From NCBI GenBank assembly GCA_964563135.1, contig CAZLWV010000020.1, forward strand, positions 7,579 through 71,578: a DNA stretch of 64,000 nucleotides. The letters run 5' to 3'. Below the pieces are notes generated by a model. It did no database searches. It worked only from the letters and a program-made list of their open reading frames with translations, and was not told where the DNA came from. Both the position numbers and the translations under genes were made by a program. This document shows positions 7,412 to 14,943 of this stretch, in pieces. Every line of letters begins with the position of its first letter. Position 1 is the first letter of the stretch. Origin of the DNA: JAAYAY01 sp964563135 (GTDB lineage Bacteria; Planctomycetota; Planctomycetia; Pirellulales; Thermoguttaceae).

Positions 7412-8484
7412 CGCTCACATCCACGCTCCGCCGCCTGGCGATCAGCGCGTTTCGGGACGGAACCGACGAGCCCGTACTCCAGCAGCAGCTGCGAGGGAGC
7501 CGGGATGTCTTCCTTTTCGACTTCGAAGAGACTGCGCCCGGCCCTTTCTCCTCGATCTCATCCACCCTTGCCAGCACCGGCATGCTGCCGCTCGACATCA
7601 TCGCCATGCGCGGCCTGTACGGCGGCAACCGTTTCTCGCAGCCCGTCCTGGCATCTGAGTCGGTACTGGCCGACCTGATGACGTTGGCCCCCCAGGCACC
7701 GCTCCACGTTCCCCACATGGTCCGGTTGGCCAAAGCCGCACGTAGTGCATTTCCTCAGACCCCCGTGGCCCTCGTTTTCGAAACGGCGTTCTTCGTGCCG
7801 CTCCCCGAGCGGGAACGCCGCTACGGCGTCGACCCGGAACTGGCAGGCTCCCAGCCGCTCCGCCGGTTCGGCTTTCACGGGATCTTTCACGAGGCGGCCT
7901 GTCGCGACGCCGCGCGAAGCCTCGAAGTGCCCGAGCCACGCATCCTTTCGATCTGCCTGGAGCCACGCCCCGAACTGGCAGCCTGTCACGGCCGTCAGCC
8001 GGTGATGGTCACCGGGGGCAGCACGCCCATGGAAGGGCTCCCCGGCGAAACCTCCTGCGGCGACCTGGACCCCAGCGTGGTCCTGAAGCTGGCCGACGAC
8101 AGCCGTTGGGGCCCTGAAGGGACCAGCCACCTGCTGACCCGCGAGAGCGGTCTGAGCGGCTTGGCTGGCCGCAGCGTCACCCTGGCCGAGGTGCTCCAGA
8201 GCACCCACGGCGACCTGCAATTGGCGCGGGATGTGTTTCTGTACTGTGTACTTCGTGCCTGCGGTGCCGGTATCGCCGCCTTGGGAGGACTCGACGCGAT
8301 CGTCTACTCCGGCCGTTATGCCAGTTCGGCAGCTCCGCTGCACAACTGGCTCAATGGGCGGCTCCGCGAAACCCTCCGGCGCGACACGCCCAGCCTGATC
8401 CACTCCCGCACGCTGCCCCAGCACCTTCGCGATATCGCCTACGTGCTGGCCCGGGAAAACGGCGTCCCTGTCACCGCGGTCTGA
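7399..8484 (+). CDS. catalytically degenerate acetate kinase homologue
   Basis: 361 residues. Homology to acetate kinase is clear in FGFHGIFHE, GDLDPSVVLKL and ESGLSGLAGRS, and the overall order is the same as in the preceding gene. However, most catalytic positions are lost: the N-terminal NxGSSS is LTSTLRR, DTAFH is ETAFF, TRCGDLDP is TSCGDLDP (Arg to Ser), the GIGEN loop is absent (YSGRYASS) and the C-terminal NEE is missing. The active-site His of FGFHG and the Arg of MRGLYGG remain. The frame is intact and codon use looks like its neighbours, so this is a maintained pseudoenzyme rather than a decaying copy. It starts inside the upstream kinase gene (13-bp overlap), implying coupled translation. 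Since acetate kinases are dimers, a heterodimeric regulatory subunit is plausible. Confidence 0.8.
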   Translation: MQILTLTSTLRRLAISAFRDGTDEPVLQQQLRGSRDVFLFDFEETAPGPFSSISSTLASTGMLPLDIIAMRGLYGGNRFSQPVLASESVLADLMTLAPQAPLHVPHMVRLAKAARSAFPQTPVALVFETAFFVPLPERERRYGVDPELAGSQPLRRFGFHGIFHEAACRDAARSLEVPEPRILSICLEPRPELAACHGRQPVMVTGGSTPMEGLPGETSCGDLDPSVVLKLADDSRWGPEGTSHLLTRESGLSGLAGRSVTLAEVLQSTHGDLQLARDVFLYCVLRACGAGIAALGGLDAIVYSGRYASSAAPLHNWLNGRLRETLRRDTPSLIHSRTLPQHLRDIAYVLARENGVPVTAV

Positions 8485-8504
8485 CCTGCGAACAGCGTCT
8501 CTCC

Positions 8505-8525
8505 GCCGGGGTGCATCTCCCCGGC
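8505..8525. terminator. hairpin after the acetate kinase operon
   Basis: GCCGGGG (8505-8511) and CCCCGGC (8519-8525) form a perfect 7-bp stem with a 7-nt loop. It is 20 bp downstream of the degenerate kinase stop codon and before the 3' end of the convergent propeller gene. No T-run follows, so it is a stable 3' end or a weak terminator. Confidence 0.45.
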
Positions 8526-8602
8526 AGGGTGCCTGCGGACGTCCTGACGCGGCAGCAGCGCTGTCCGTCGCGATATCACCCCGCCTCCTGGATCATGCCC
8601 CG

Positions 8603-9847
8603 TCATTCTCCGGGCGCGCCGATATCGATCACGTAAACCTGGCGAGAACCCTCGTGCACCGAGTTGAACCCCAGCATTTTGCCGTCGGGCCGCCAGCGGG
8701 GATGCAGATCGCAGCGCGAGTACGTTTCGCGGTAGATCTCGGGCACGAAATAGGTGCCTAGCGGCAAGATAGCCTGGTCCGCCATGCGGACCACCATCAG
8801 CTTGCGTTCCCCCAGCTTGTCCGGATAGGTGTCGGTCGCCATCCACCGGCCGTCGTTTGAAAAGACACCGTGCCCATCGAAATCGAGCACCCCGCGGCCG
8901 ACTCGCGTGTAGTCCGACTTGCCGGCCGTGAACAGCACGTGGGTGTAGACCGCGTCCTTGTACTTGGCCGTCACCATCAGGCGGTCGCCGTCCAGCCAAT
9001 TGAAGTGCGAGCCGCCCCAGCCGTCCGGAAAGCACCGCTGGACGTTGCTCCCGTCGCGGTTGCAGGTAAACGCCGTCGTTTCCCACTTGCGCACCACCGC
9101 CTGCTCCGAGAGATTCTCCACCGAGCGCGCCAGCCAGAAGATCTTGGATCCGTCCCGGCTGAATACGGTGTGGCAGAAGTAGGCCAGCGCCTTGAGGTCC
9201 TTCACCTGCGGCATCCTGTCCTGGACCGAGGCGATCGATACGATCAGCTTCGCCTCGCCCGTCTCAAGGTTCACCAGCCACAGACCGTCGTCGACAGGCC
9301 AGGTTACGGCGCTGCGGGCGTCCTGTCCGCTGCCGCCGTAGCCGTAATCGGGGCGAGTCAGCCGCAGCCGGGCGTAGTTGATGCTCACCGCCCATTTGCC
9401 GTCCGGCGAAACGGCGCTCACCGGGGCCGACACGACCCGGCGCGTCTTGGTGGCCATGTCGAACACCACCGACGCGAACTTGCCGTCCACCAGGTCGTTG
9501 AAGACGAACTGCGTCTGCGGCGCCGTGGCCAGCCAATGGGCCATCGTCGCTTCCTGGAAGTTCCAGCAGCGAGTCTCGCTGAGCGGAACAAAGCGGTTGT
9601 TGTCCTGCGTGTCCACCACTCCGAGCGCCGCCACATCGCTCTCGGTGGCCAGGCGGCCCTTCACGTCCGTCTCCAGCACCGTGGCATAGCGCCCGTCAGC
9701 GCTCCATGCGTTGATGGCGTAGTAGCTTGCGAACAGGTGATCCTTGGGGCCGGACGTGATCGCCCGTGGCTCGGAATAGGTCGGAAAGTCCGCCGCAGTC
9801 CCAACCCCGGTTGCCATCGCCGCGATAAGTAGATAGAGACTTCTCAT
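8603..9847 (-). CDS. secreted TolB/PD40-like beta-propeller protein
   Basis: 414 residues. The chosen ATG at 9847 gives the leader MRSLYLLIAAMATGVGTAAD, a standard signal peptide; a GGAG element sits 8 nt upstream, whereas the earlier in-frame ATG at 9865 has no comparable site. The rest contains repeated propeller-blade motifs such as NAWSADGRYATV, SAVSPDGKWAV, VFSRDGSKIFWLAR, GVFSNDGRWMATD and HPRWRPDGKML, typical of TolB/WD40-like PD40 repeats and of oligogalacturonate lyase-like propellers. No lyase active site could be identified with confidence. It may bind or process glycan in the periplasm, or act as a scaffold. It converges on the acetate kinase operon and is probably a single transcription unit. 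Confidence 0.75.
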   Translation of the reverse strand: MRSLYLLIAAMATGVGTAADFPTYSEPRAITSGPKDHLFASYYAINAWSADGRYATVLETDVKGRLATESDVAALGVVDTQDNNRFVPLSETRCWNFQEATMAHWLATAPQTQFVFNDLVDGKFASVVFDMATKTRRVVSAPVSAVSPDGKWAVSINYARLRLTRPDYGYGGSGQDARSAVTWPVDDGLWLVNLETGEAKLIVSIASVQDRMPQVKDLKALAYFCHTVFSRDGSKIFWLARSVENLSEQAVVRKWETTAFTCNRDGSNVQRCFPDGWGGSHFNWLDGDRLMVTAKYKDAVYTHVLFTAGKSDYTRVGRGVLDFDGHGVFSNDGRWMATDTYPDKLGERKLMVVRMADQAILPLGTYFVPEIYRETYSRCDLHPRWRPDGKMLGFNSVHEGSRQVYVIDIGAPGE

Positions 9848-10070
9848 GCCATGTACTCCGACCATTCTGGTTTGCAGTCCGCCTGGACCCGTTCCGGCTC
9901 GTTCGGTCCGTCATCTTACCAAGGCGTTCTTGACGCATCCAGCATCCAGGCATTTTTCGCTGTTCGGCAGCCGTTTGCGTCAAGGCCAACAACTACCCAT
10001 TCGGTATGGCAGGCGGCAATACCCTGCTGGGGAGTGAGAGGGCAATGGACATTTGTACTCGCAAGTCTGG

Positions 10071-12569
10071 CTAGTCTTCGTCAGCCGGCTCCATAGATGC
10101 TGTCACTTCCTCGGTGGACCGTCCGTTCCTGACCCGGAGGACGTGGTGTTCCTTGAGGCGGTACTTGCCCGACCAATCATGTGCGCCAACGTATTGCTGC
10201 TGCCCGGGATAGAGATAGAGCGTGGCTCGGCCATCCTTGTCTGACTTCGTCCCTTCGGTAAACACGCCTGAATGATTCTCTGTCCACCATGCTGCGGCAG
10301 AGATGCCCTCCAGCGGCGCACCCGACGGGTCAACGATCCGCACCGGGACCACGGCTGGCGTTTCCAACGGGAGTTCGATATCGTTCAGGTCGCTGTCCTT
10401 CACGTCGACGTTGACGTGACCGACGCCGCGGTCGGTCCGCAGGTTGAAGGGCAAATACGCGGTCAAGCGATGCTTACTCGGTTCCACCTTCGGCAAGACG
10501 AATCGCCCTTCGACATCGGTCACGACCATCGGCGACCACTCCTGGAGATCCACACGGACCTTGAAACCATCAAGCTTGGAGAACGTTGGGGACGCCACAA
10601 GCCGGCCCGATACCTGGAAGACGGGCAGTTTCTTGAGTGTGATCAAAGGCAGTTCGGTTACTTGCCCGGGCTTCAGTTCGACGGACTCGGTGAGCGTCGC
10701 CTCCGCCTCGCGCGGCTTCGTGCTGAGTGATAGCTTGACCACGCCAGGTGGCAGCCGAGTCAGTTCAAATCCTCCCGCCGCATCAACCACAACAACCCTG
10801 TTCGATGTCACCCCGTCCGCGTAGTCCAGTCGGCACATGAGTTTCCCCTTCGAGTCCGATGCCGGGAGTCCTTCACCGCCGATCTTTCCCCGGATGCTCG
10901 ACGCAGGGACCATGGTGATCCGCAAGTTGCCGATGGGCTTGCCCACCACAGGGAGTACATCGCGGAATCCCTCGCATTCCAATTGGCCCGTCCCATGATC
11001 GAATCCGCGCACGTACTGAACCGCGCTGCCGCCGGCCCCCAACACGCATGCGAACGGCTGCAGGGGGGGAGCGTTGGCCGGAGACAAGTAAAGGATGGCC
11101 CAGCCATCCTTGTCGGACTGGGTCCCTTCGGTCCAAAATCCGTCGCCATTCTTGGTCCAGGTGGCGCCGGCCGTGATCCCCTCCAACGGCGCGCCGGCAG
11201 CATCGATGAACTGAACTCGCACTTCAACCAGCGTTTCGAGCTGAATCTGAACCCCGGTCAAGGGTTCGCGGGGNNNNNNNNNNACCTCGGTCTGGCCGAT
11301 TCCTCGGTCGCCACGGAGGTTGGTGGGCATATAGGCCGTCAGCCGGTGCTTGCCGGGCGAGACGTTGGGAAAGCGGAAATTCCCCTCCGCGTCGGCCTCG
11401 ACCATGTTGCCCCAATCGAAATCAAGGCGGACGGGAATGCCCTTCAGTCCCATCGTGTTCTTCGATGCCAACAACTTGCCGGCGATGCTGACCTCCTGAC
11501 CGATCATAAGGTCAGGCCCCGTCACACTGGCCCCATCCTTGGCAGTGATCGTGTACCATGGGACTTCGGTAAGGCTCAGCGTGGGATTGGCCCTCGCGTA
11601 GACAGTCGTCTTCAGCAACTCAGGTGCTGGTTCGCTGGAGTTCTTCCTTCGAAAGAACGCTTTGATCACTTGATCCCCAGGTAGTCCCTTCAGTTCATAT
11701 TTCCCCTGCCCGTCCGTGCGGGTCGTGGCGAGCCGATTGGTCCATGTATCGTAGATCGAGACTTCGCAGTCCGGCACGGGTTTCTCTTGGATGTTGAGCA
11801 CGCGGCCCGCGACCGTTCCGCCCCGGTGAATCGTAAGCGTTCCGAGATCGTCCTTGGCGAGCAAATCCCAGCAGAACGCGGTTCCGTAGTCCTCCTTGGT
11901 GATCCGCAGCCAGGGATCCGGAGAGATAACCTCCTCCCTATCGGTGCTGATCCACACCTCAAAACCGCCGTCATCGCCCGTCTTCGCTCGGCCCAAGCTG
12001 TCGAAGTGGCTCCAGTCTCCGTTCCAACCGTTTTGAACGCGGACAACGGCTCCGTCGATGGGCTTCCCCTCTTCATCAATCACCTTACCGTGCAAACGCT
12101 TGCCGGGCTTCAGCGCAAGATCAACCCCGGTGAGTTCCGCGTGATCACGCGAGACATTTCCGGGCACGTAGAGCGGCCTGGTCTCGTAGCCATCTGCGCC
12201 GGCGTAAATGCAGACACTGTCTTTGTGTGCGTTGGGACCACTGGTGCTCAGTGGTGTCACGAAACGCAGCATGTACGTGCCATGATCGTCGCACCGGACT
12301 TCCTGGTAGGGCAGTTTTGACATGCGATCGGGGCCTTTCTGATATCTCCACACAAAGATGTGGCCTCGCACCGACGCACCGGAAATGGGTTGCTTGGTAC
12401 GCGCATCGATGATCTTGCCCGAGACGGTGACCGTGACCGGGGAATCGTCCGCCGGGTCAGCGACTGAGAAACGCACTGATACCGCCCGTGGCTCCCCTGC
12501 CGCCGCAGAACTGCAAATCGCGACCAATAGCAGAATCACGCCCACGGCTCTGCAAATGCTGGATAACAT
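10071..12569 (-). CDS. exported multi-repeat carboxypeptidase-regulatory-like protein
   Basis: 832 residues as assembled, with a 10-N gap inside. An N-terminal signal peptide (MLSSICRAVGVILLLVAICSSAAAG) is followed by a string of transthyretin-like carboxypeptidase regulatory (CarboxypepD_reg/DUF4198-like) beta-sandwich modules, e.g. VSGKIIDARTKQPISGASV, LHGKVIDEEGKPIDGAVV and VAGRVLNIQEKPVPDCEV. Two long modules near the C-terminus are near-duplicates. A start at 12569 is supported by AAGGAG 7 nt upstream. The gene lies 13 bp after the FecR-like gene and downstream of the ECF sigma gene, all on the minus strand, so it is likely the exported product of that signalling operon. Modules of this kind are thought to mediate adhesion or surface assembly. 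No catalytic domain is visible. Confidence 0.8.
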   Translation of the reverse strand: MLSSICRAVGVILLLVAICSSAAAGEPRAVSVRFSVADPADDSPVTVTVSGKIIDARTKQPISGASVRGHIFVWRYQKGPDRMSKLPYQEVRCDDHGTYMLRFVTPLSTSGPNAHKDSVCIYAGADGYETRPLYVPGNVSRDHAELTGVDLALKPGKRLHGKVIDEEGKPIDGAVVRVQNGWNGDWSHFDSLGRAKTGDDGGFEVWISTDREEVISPDPWLRITKEDYGTAFCWDLLAKDDLGTLTIHRGGTVAGRVLNIQEKPVPDCEVSIYDTWTNRLATTRTDGQGKYELKGLPGDQVIKAFFRRKNSSEPAPELLKTTVYARANPTLSLTEVPWYTITAKDGASVTGPDLMIGQEVSIAGKLLASKNTMGLKGIPVRLDFDWGNMVEADAEGNFRFPNVSPGKHRLTAYMPTNLRGDRGIGQTEXXXXPREPLTGVQIQLETLVEVRVQFIDAAGAPLEGITAGATWTKNGDGFWTEGTQSDKDGWAILYLSPANAPPLQPFACVLGAGGSAVQYVRGFDHGTGQLECEGFRDVLPVVGKPIGNLRITMVPASSIRGKIGGEGLPASDSKGKLMCRLDYADGVTSNRVVVVDAAGGFELTRLPPGVVKLSLSTKPREAEATLTESVELKPGQVTELPLITLKKLPVFQVSGRLVASPTFSKLDGFKVRVDLQEWSPMVVTDVEGRFVLPKVEPSKHRLTAYLPFNLRTDRGVGHVNVDVKDSDLNDIELPLETPAVVPVRIVDPSGAPLEGISAAAWWTENHSGVFTEGTKSDKDGRATLYLYPGQQQYVGAHDWSGKYRLKEHHVLRVRNGRSTEEVTASMEPADED
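10196..10510 (-). repeat. internal protein module, copy 2
   Basis: Encodes PSKHRLTAYLPFNLRTDRG through TKSDKDGRATLYLYPG. It is a diverged duplicate of the module at 11082-11385 in the same gene, with matching segments KHRLTAY, NLR-DRG, GAPLEGI, TEGT-SDKDG and LYL. Limits are approximate. Confidence 0.7.
11082..11385 (-). repeat. internal protein module, copy 1 (contains N gap)
   Basis: Encodes PGKHRLTAYMPTNLRGDRG through TQSDKDGWAILYLSP. Aligning it to copy 2 gives the same number of residues between GVG/GIG and the following LET motif if the gap is 10 nt, so the gap size looks correct here. Confidence 0.7.
11274..11283. other. assembly gap of 10 N
   Basis: Ten unknown bases inside the exported repeat protein gene. 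The reading frame is the same on both sides, and the spacing agrees with the second copy of the module. Confidence 0.95.
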
Positions 12570-12582
12570 AAAGGTCTCCTTT

Positions 12583-13944
12583 TCACTGAGGGGGCACCTG
12601 ACGTACCACCCGGGGCAACTCGCAAACTGAGGATAGAGTCAGCACGAACCGCGAGAGCGACCGCCGCACTTCAATCGGTTCGGGCACCATTTCCTCCACG
12701 TGGGCCGAAGAGGGGAGCCGCAGTTGCAGGAGTGACAGTTCCGCAGGCCGTGAGGCCGGACCGGAGAACTCGAATACACCCCCGCCAAGGGGGGCGAACA
12801 GCCCGCCCACGTTGCCGACTCGAACCACCAGCGTCCTGTGCTCGCCCGGCGGCAACGGATCTGCCGACCAGTCGACCCGCCATTGCTCGCGTTCGCGAAC
12901 CACGGGAAACCGGGCGCCATCCAGACTGAAAACATCCAAGTCACCGTCGATTGCGTCGCACTCCAGGCGGCCCTCGTCGAGGGCAGTCGCGCCCGCGTTG
13001 GCAGTCTCGATCAACGACCAGAGCGTCGCCGAACCGTCACTGCTGAACTCGATGATCGCCGCCCCGCCAGGCTGGATCCCCACCTTCGCCGCCAGCGCGG
13101 CTGTCTGGTCGACCAACCGTGCCAACTCATTCACTTCGGAGGTTTGAGAGCGAGCAACCGGCGGCTCGCTTCCGGTAACAATGCCCTGCATGTTCGGCAG
13201 CAACACAACACGCTTCGCACCGGACGTGAGTTCGACACGGCCTGAGTGGACATCCACCCAAGTCTGCTTGCGGCCGTCCGACTTGGTAATCACCTGCACG
13301 TCCAACGTGGTCCCGACCACCGTGACCTGCGCCTGGGGTGTCCTGACGGTCACTGTTTTGTCCACGGGCTGCTTGGCAACCTCAAGGCTGATCCGTCCTT
13401 CGCCCAACAGAATCTCTTTTCCGCTGGGGCGAGCGTTGATTTGGAGGCGGGTGTGCGCCTGAAGGACAAGTTGTGATTGATCGGCCAGCAGCACTTCGGC
13501 GCGACTTCCCCAGGCCGTTCTCAGCCACTGGCCCGCGGTGACGCTTTCCCGGCCTGCCAGAGCGCGGGTGCTGACGCCGTTGGTAAGCGAGACCAGTCCC
13601 GATACGGCCCTGATTCGGGCGACTTCCGTAGCTGCCAACGCGATTTCAGGTTGCGTTAGCCCAGGTCGTACCGGCGAGGTCGGCTTTTCCAGAACATTCG
13701 GCTGGATATAGACCGCGCCCAGTATTACGGCGGCGGCCGCCGCCGTAATCGAGGTCAAGGCCACGGCGACCGCTCGCCGTCTGGCAAGCCTGCGATGTTG
13801 ACGGCGAACCTCCACGAGAACCGGCTGCATCAGCGACTCCGCCGCACCCTTCGGCAAACGGCCGGCCGAGGCGATCAAGCTCACGATGTTCCTTTCCAGG
13901 TTCATCTGCCGGCGTGGATCAGATTCTGACGGAGAGGCGTTCAT
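12583..13944 (-). CDS. FecR-domain membrane protein, probable sigma regulator
   Basis: 453 residues. The ATG at 13944 overlaps the stop of the sigma gene as ATGA, which supports this start over longer in-frame options. An N-terminal cytoplasmic part (MNASPSESDPRRQMNLERNIV) is followed by a basic stretch and one membrane segment (about residues 60-85, VALTSITAAAAAVILGAVY). Next comes a FecR-like domain (about 130-260) with motifs VTAGQWLRTAWGSRAEV, LLGEGRISLEVAKQPV and VTVVGTTLDVQV. The C-terminal 150 residues read as a beta-rich domain of unknown type. FecR-type proteins transmit a periplasmic or surface signal to a partner sigma factor. The gene order sigma-FecR-exported protein is a common planctomycete arrangement, which I take as the functional context. 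Confidence 0.85.
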   Translation of the reverse strand: MNASPSESDPRRQMNLERNIVSLIASAGRLPKGAAESLMQPVLVEVRRQHRRLARRRAVAVALTSITAAAAAVILGAVYIQPNVLEKPTSPVRPGLTQPEIALAATEVARIRAVSGLVSLTNGVSTRALAGRESVTAGQWLRTAWGSRAEVLLADQSQLVLQAHTRLQINARPSGKEILLGEGRISLEVAKQPVDKTVTVRTPQAQVTVVGTTLDVQVITKSDGRKQTWVDVHSGRVELTSGAKRVVLLPNMQGIVTGSEPPVARSQTSEVNELARLVDQTAALAAKVGIQPGGAAIIEFSSDGSATLWSLIETANAGATALDEGRLECDAIDGDLDVFSLDGARFPVVREREQWRVDWSADPLPPGEHRTLVVRVGNVGGLFAPLGGGVFEFSGPASRPAELSLLQLRLPSSAHVEEMVPEPIEVRRSLSRFVLTLSSVCELPRVVRQVPPQ

Positions 13945-14555
13945 TTCTGGATATCGGCGATAGTCAGCTTGACGGCAGCCGCCTTGGCGACCAGTAGCTT
14001 GCGAAACGATTCCCTGGCCCTCGACAAGAGCGATTCGACGGCCTTCTCGGACATACCCAGCTTTTCGGCAATCTCGGTAACCTTGAGTCCCTCTTGGTAC
14101 TTCATTACCAAGACCTGTCGTTGCCGCGACGGCAACTCCAGCAGGCAAACGGCCACCATGGTTTGCGTATCGCGACGCGCCAGCAGTTCCTCCGGCAGCG
14201 GCTGGCGGTCCAGACAATCCACGATCTCCGCCAGCGGCCCCTGGTCAGCGTCGGAACCGAATTTCCCAGCCAGTGTGCGCGACTCAAATTGGAGGTACGT
14301 GCGGGCCTCATTGGCCGCAATCGCCTTGAGCCAGTCCACGAGGCGACCCCGCGATGCATCAAACGTGCGCATCGACCGGACACAGCGAACAAAGGTGCTC
14401 TGTACGATTTCGTCCGTCTTCTGTGCATCGCAGCCGAAGCGGAGTTGTACACTCCCAGCCAGCACCGCCCAAAACTCGGCGCAAAACCTCCTCCAAGCGT
14501 CGTCGTCGCATCGCAACAACTGCCGAACCAGTGAGTCTTCTTCGGCTCTATCCAT
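13941..14555 (-). CDS. ECF-type RNA polymerase sigma-70 factor
   Basis: 204 residues. Region 2 spans roughly 10-80 (EIVQSTFVRCVRSMRTFDAS, GRLVDWLKAIAANEARTYL) and region 4 spans roughly 120-185 (LELPSRQRQVLVMKYQEGLK, VTEIAEKLGMSEKAVESLLS, RARESFRKLL). There is no region 1.1 or 3, as expected for ECF factors. Region 4 carries the helix-turn-helix that reads the -35 element. ATG at 14555 starts just before region 2. The downstream FecR-like gene overlaps by four bases, implying a fixed sigma/regulator stoichiometry. The sigma factor probably autoregulates this operon, but I could not define its promoter. Confidence 0.93.
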   Translation of the reverse strand: MDRAEEDSLVRQLLRCDDDAWRRFCAEFWAVLAGSVQLRFGCDAQKTDEIVQSTFVRCVRSMRTFDASRGRLVDWLKAIAANEARTYLQFESRTLAGKFGSDADQGPLAEIVDCLDRQPLPEELLARRDTQTMVAVCLLELPSRQRQVLVMKYQEGLKVTEIAEKLGMSEKAVESLLSRARESFRKLLVAKAAAVKLTIADIQK

Positions 14556-14943
14556 GAAGCGTCGCAGGTACGATGTTTGGCCTTTCTACCTCTCATACAG
14601 CCCGTACCCCCAGAATCCTTCGCACAAGATCTGAGGGATGAGCGTGCCGAGGAGAAGAATCGCCAACCGCTAGAGACGGGTATCCTAGCTCTTATTGGTG
14701 TTCAGGAATGCAATGCCGCCGTGATTCAGGGCCGGACGCCACGAAATCCGGGCTCCCGTTGGTCGCCCTTCCGGCATAACTTACCTGAGACGCCTTCCCC
14801 GGCAAGGCCGACGTCCCTGCGCCCGTGATCGTCAGGCCGGCCCGGTCTCCCTGGGCAGCCCGTCTTTCGCCACCGTTGACCCGCTCCGGCGGGCGCCTTA
14901 CGCTGGTGCCATGCCAACCCTTCCTTTGGACCAGGGTGCCAGA
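14556..14943. other. divergent intergenic region, no gene seen
   Basis: 388 bp between the ECF sigma gene (minus) and the GH5-like gene (plus). Short open frames here show no family similarity. It must hold the promoters for both directions, but I see no convincing -35/-10 pair. Confidence 0.6.
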
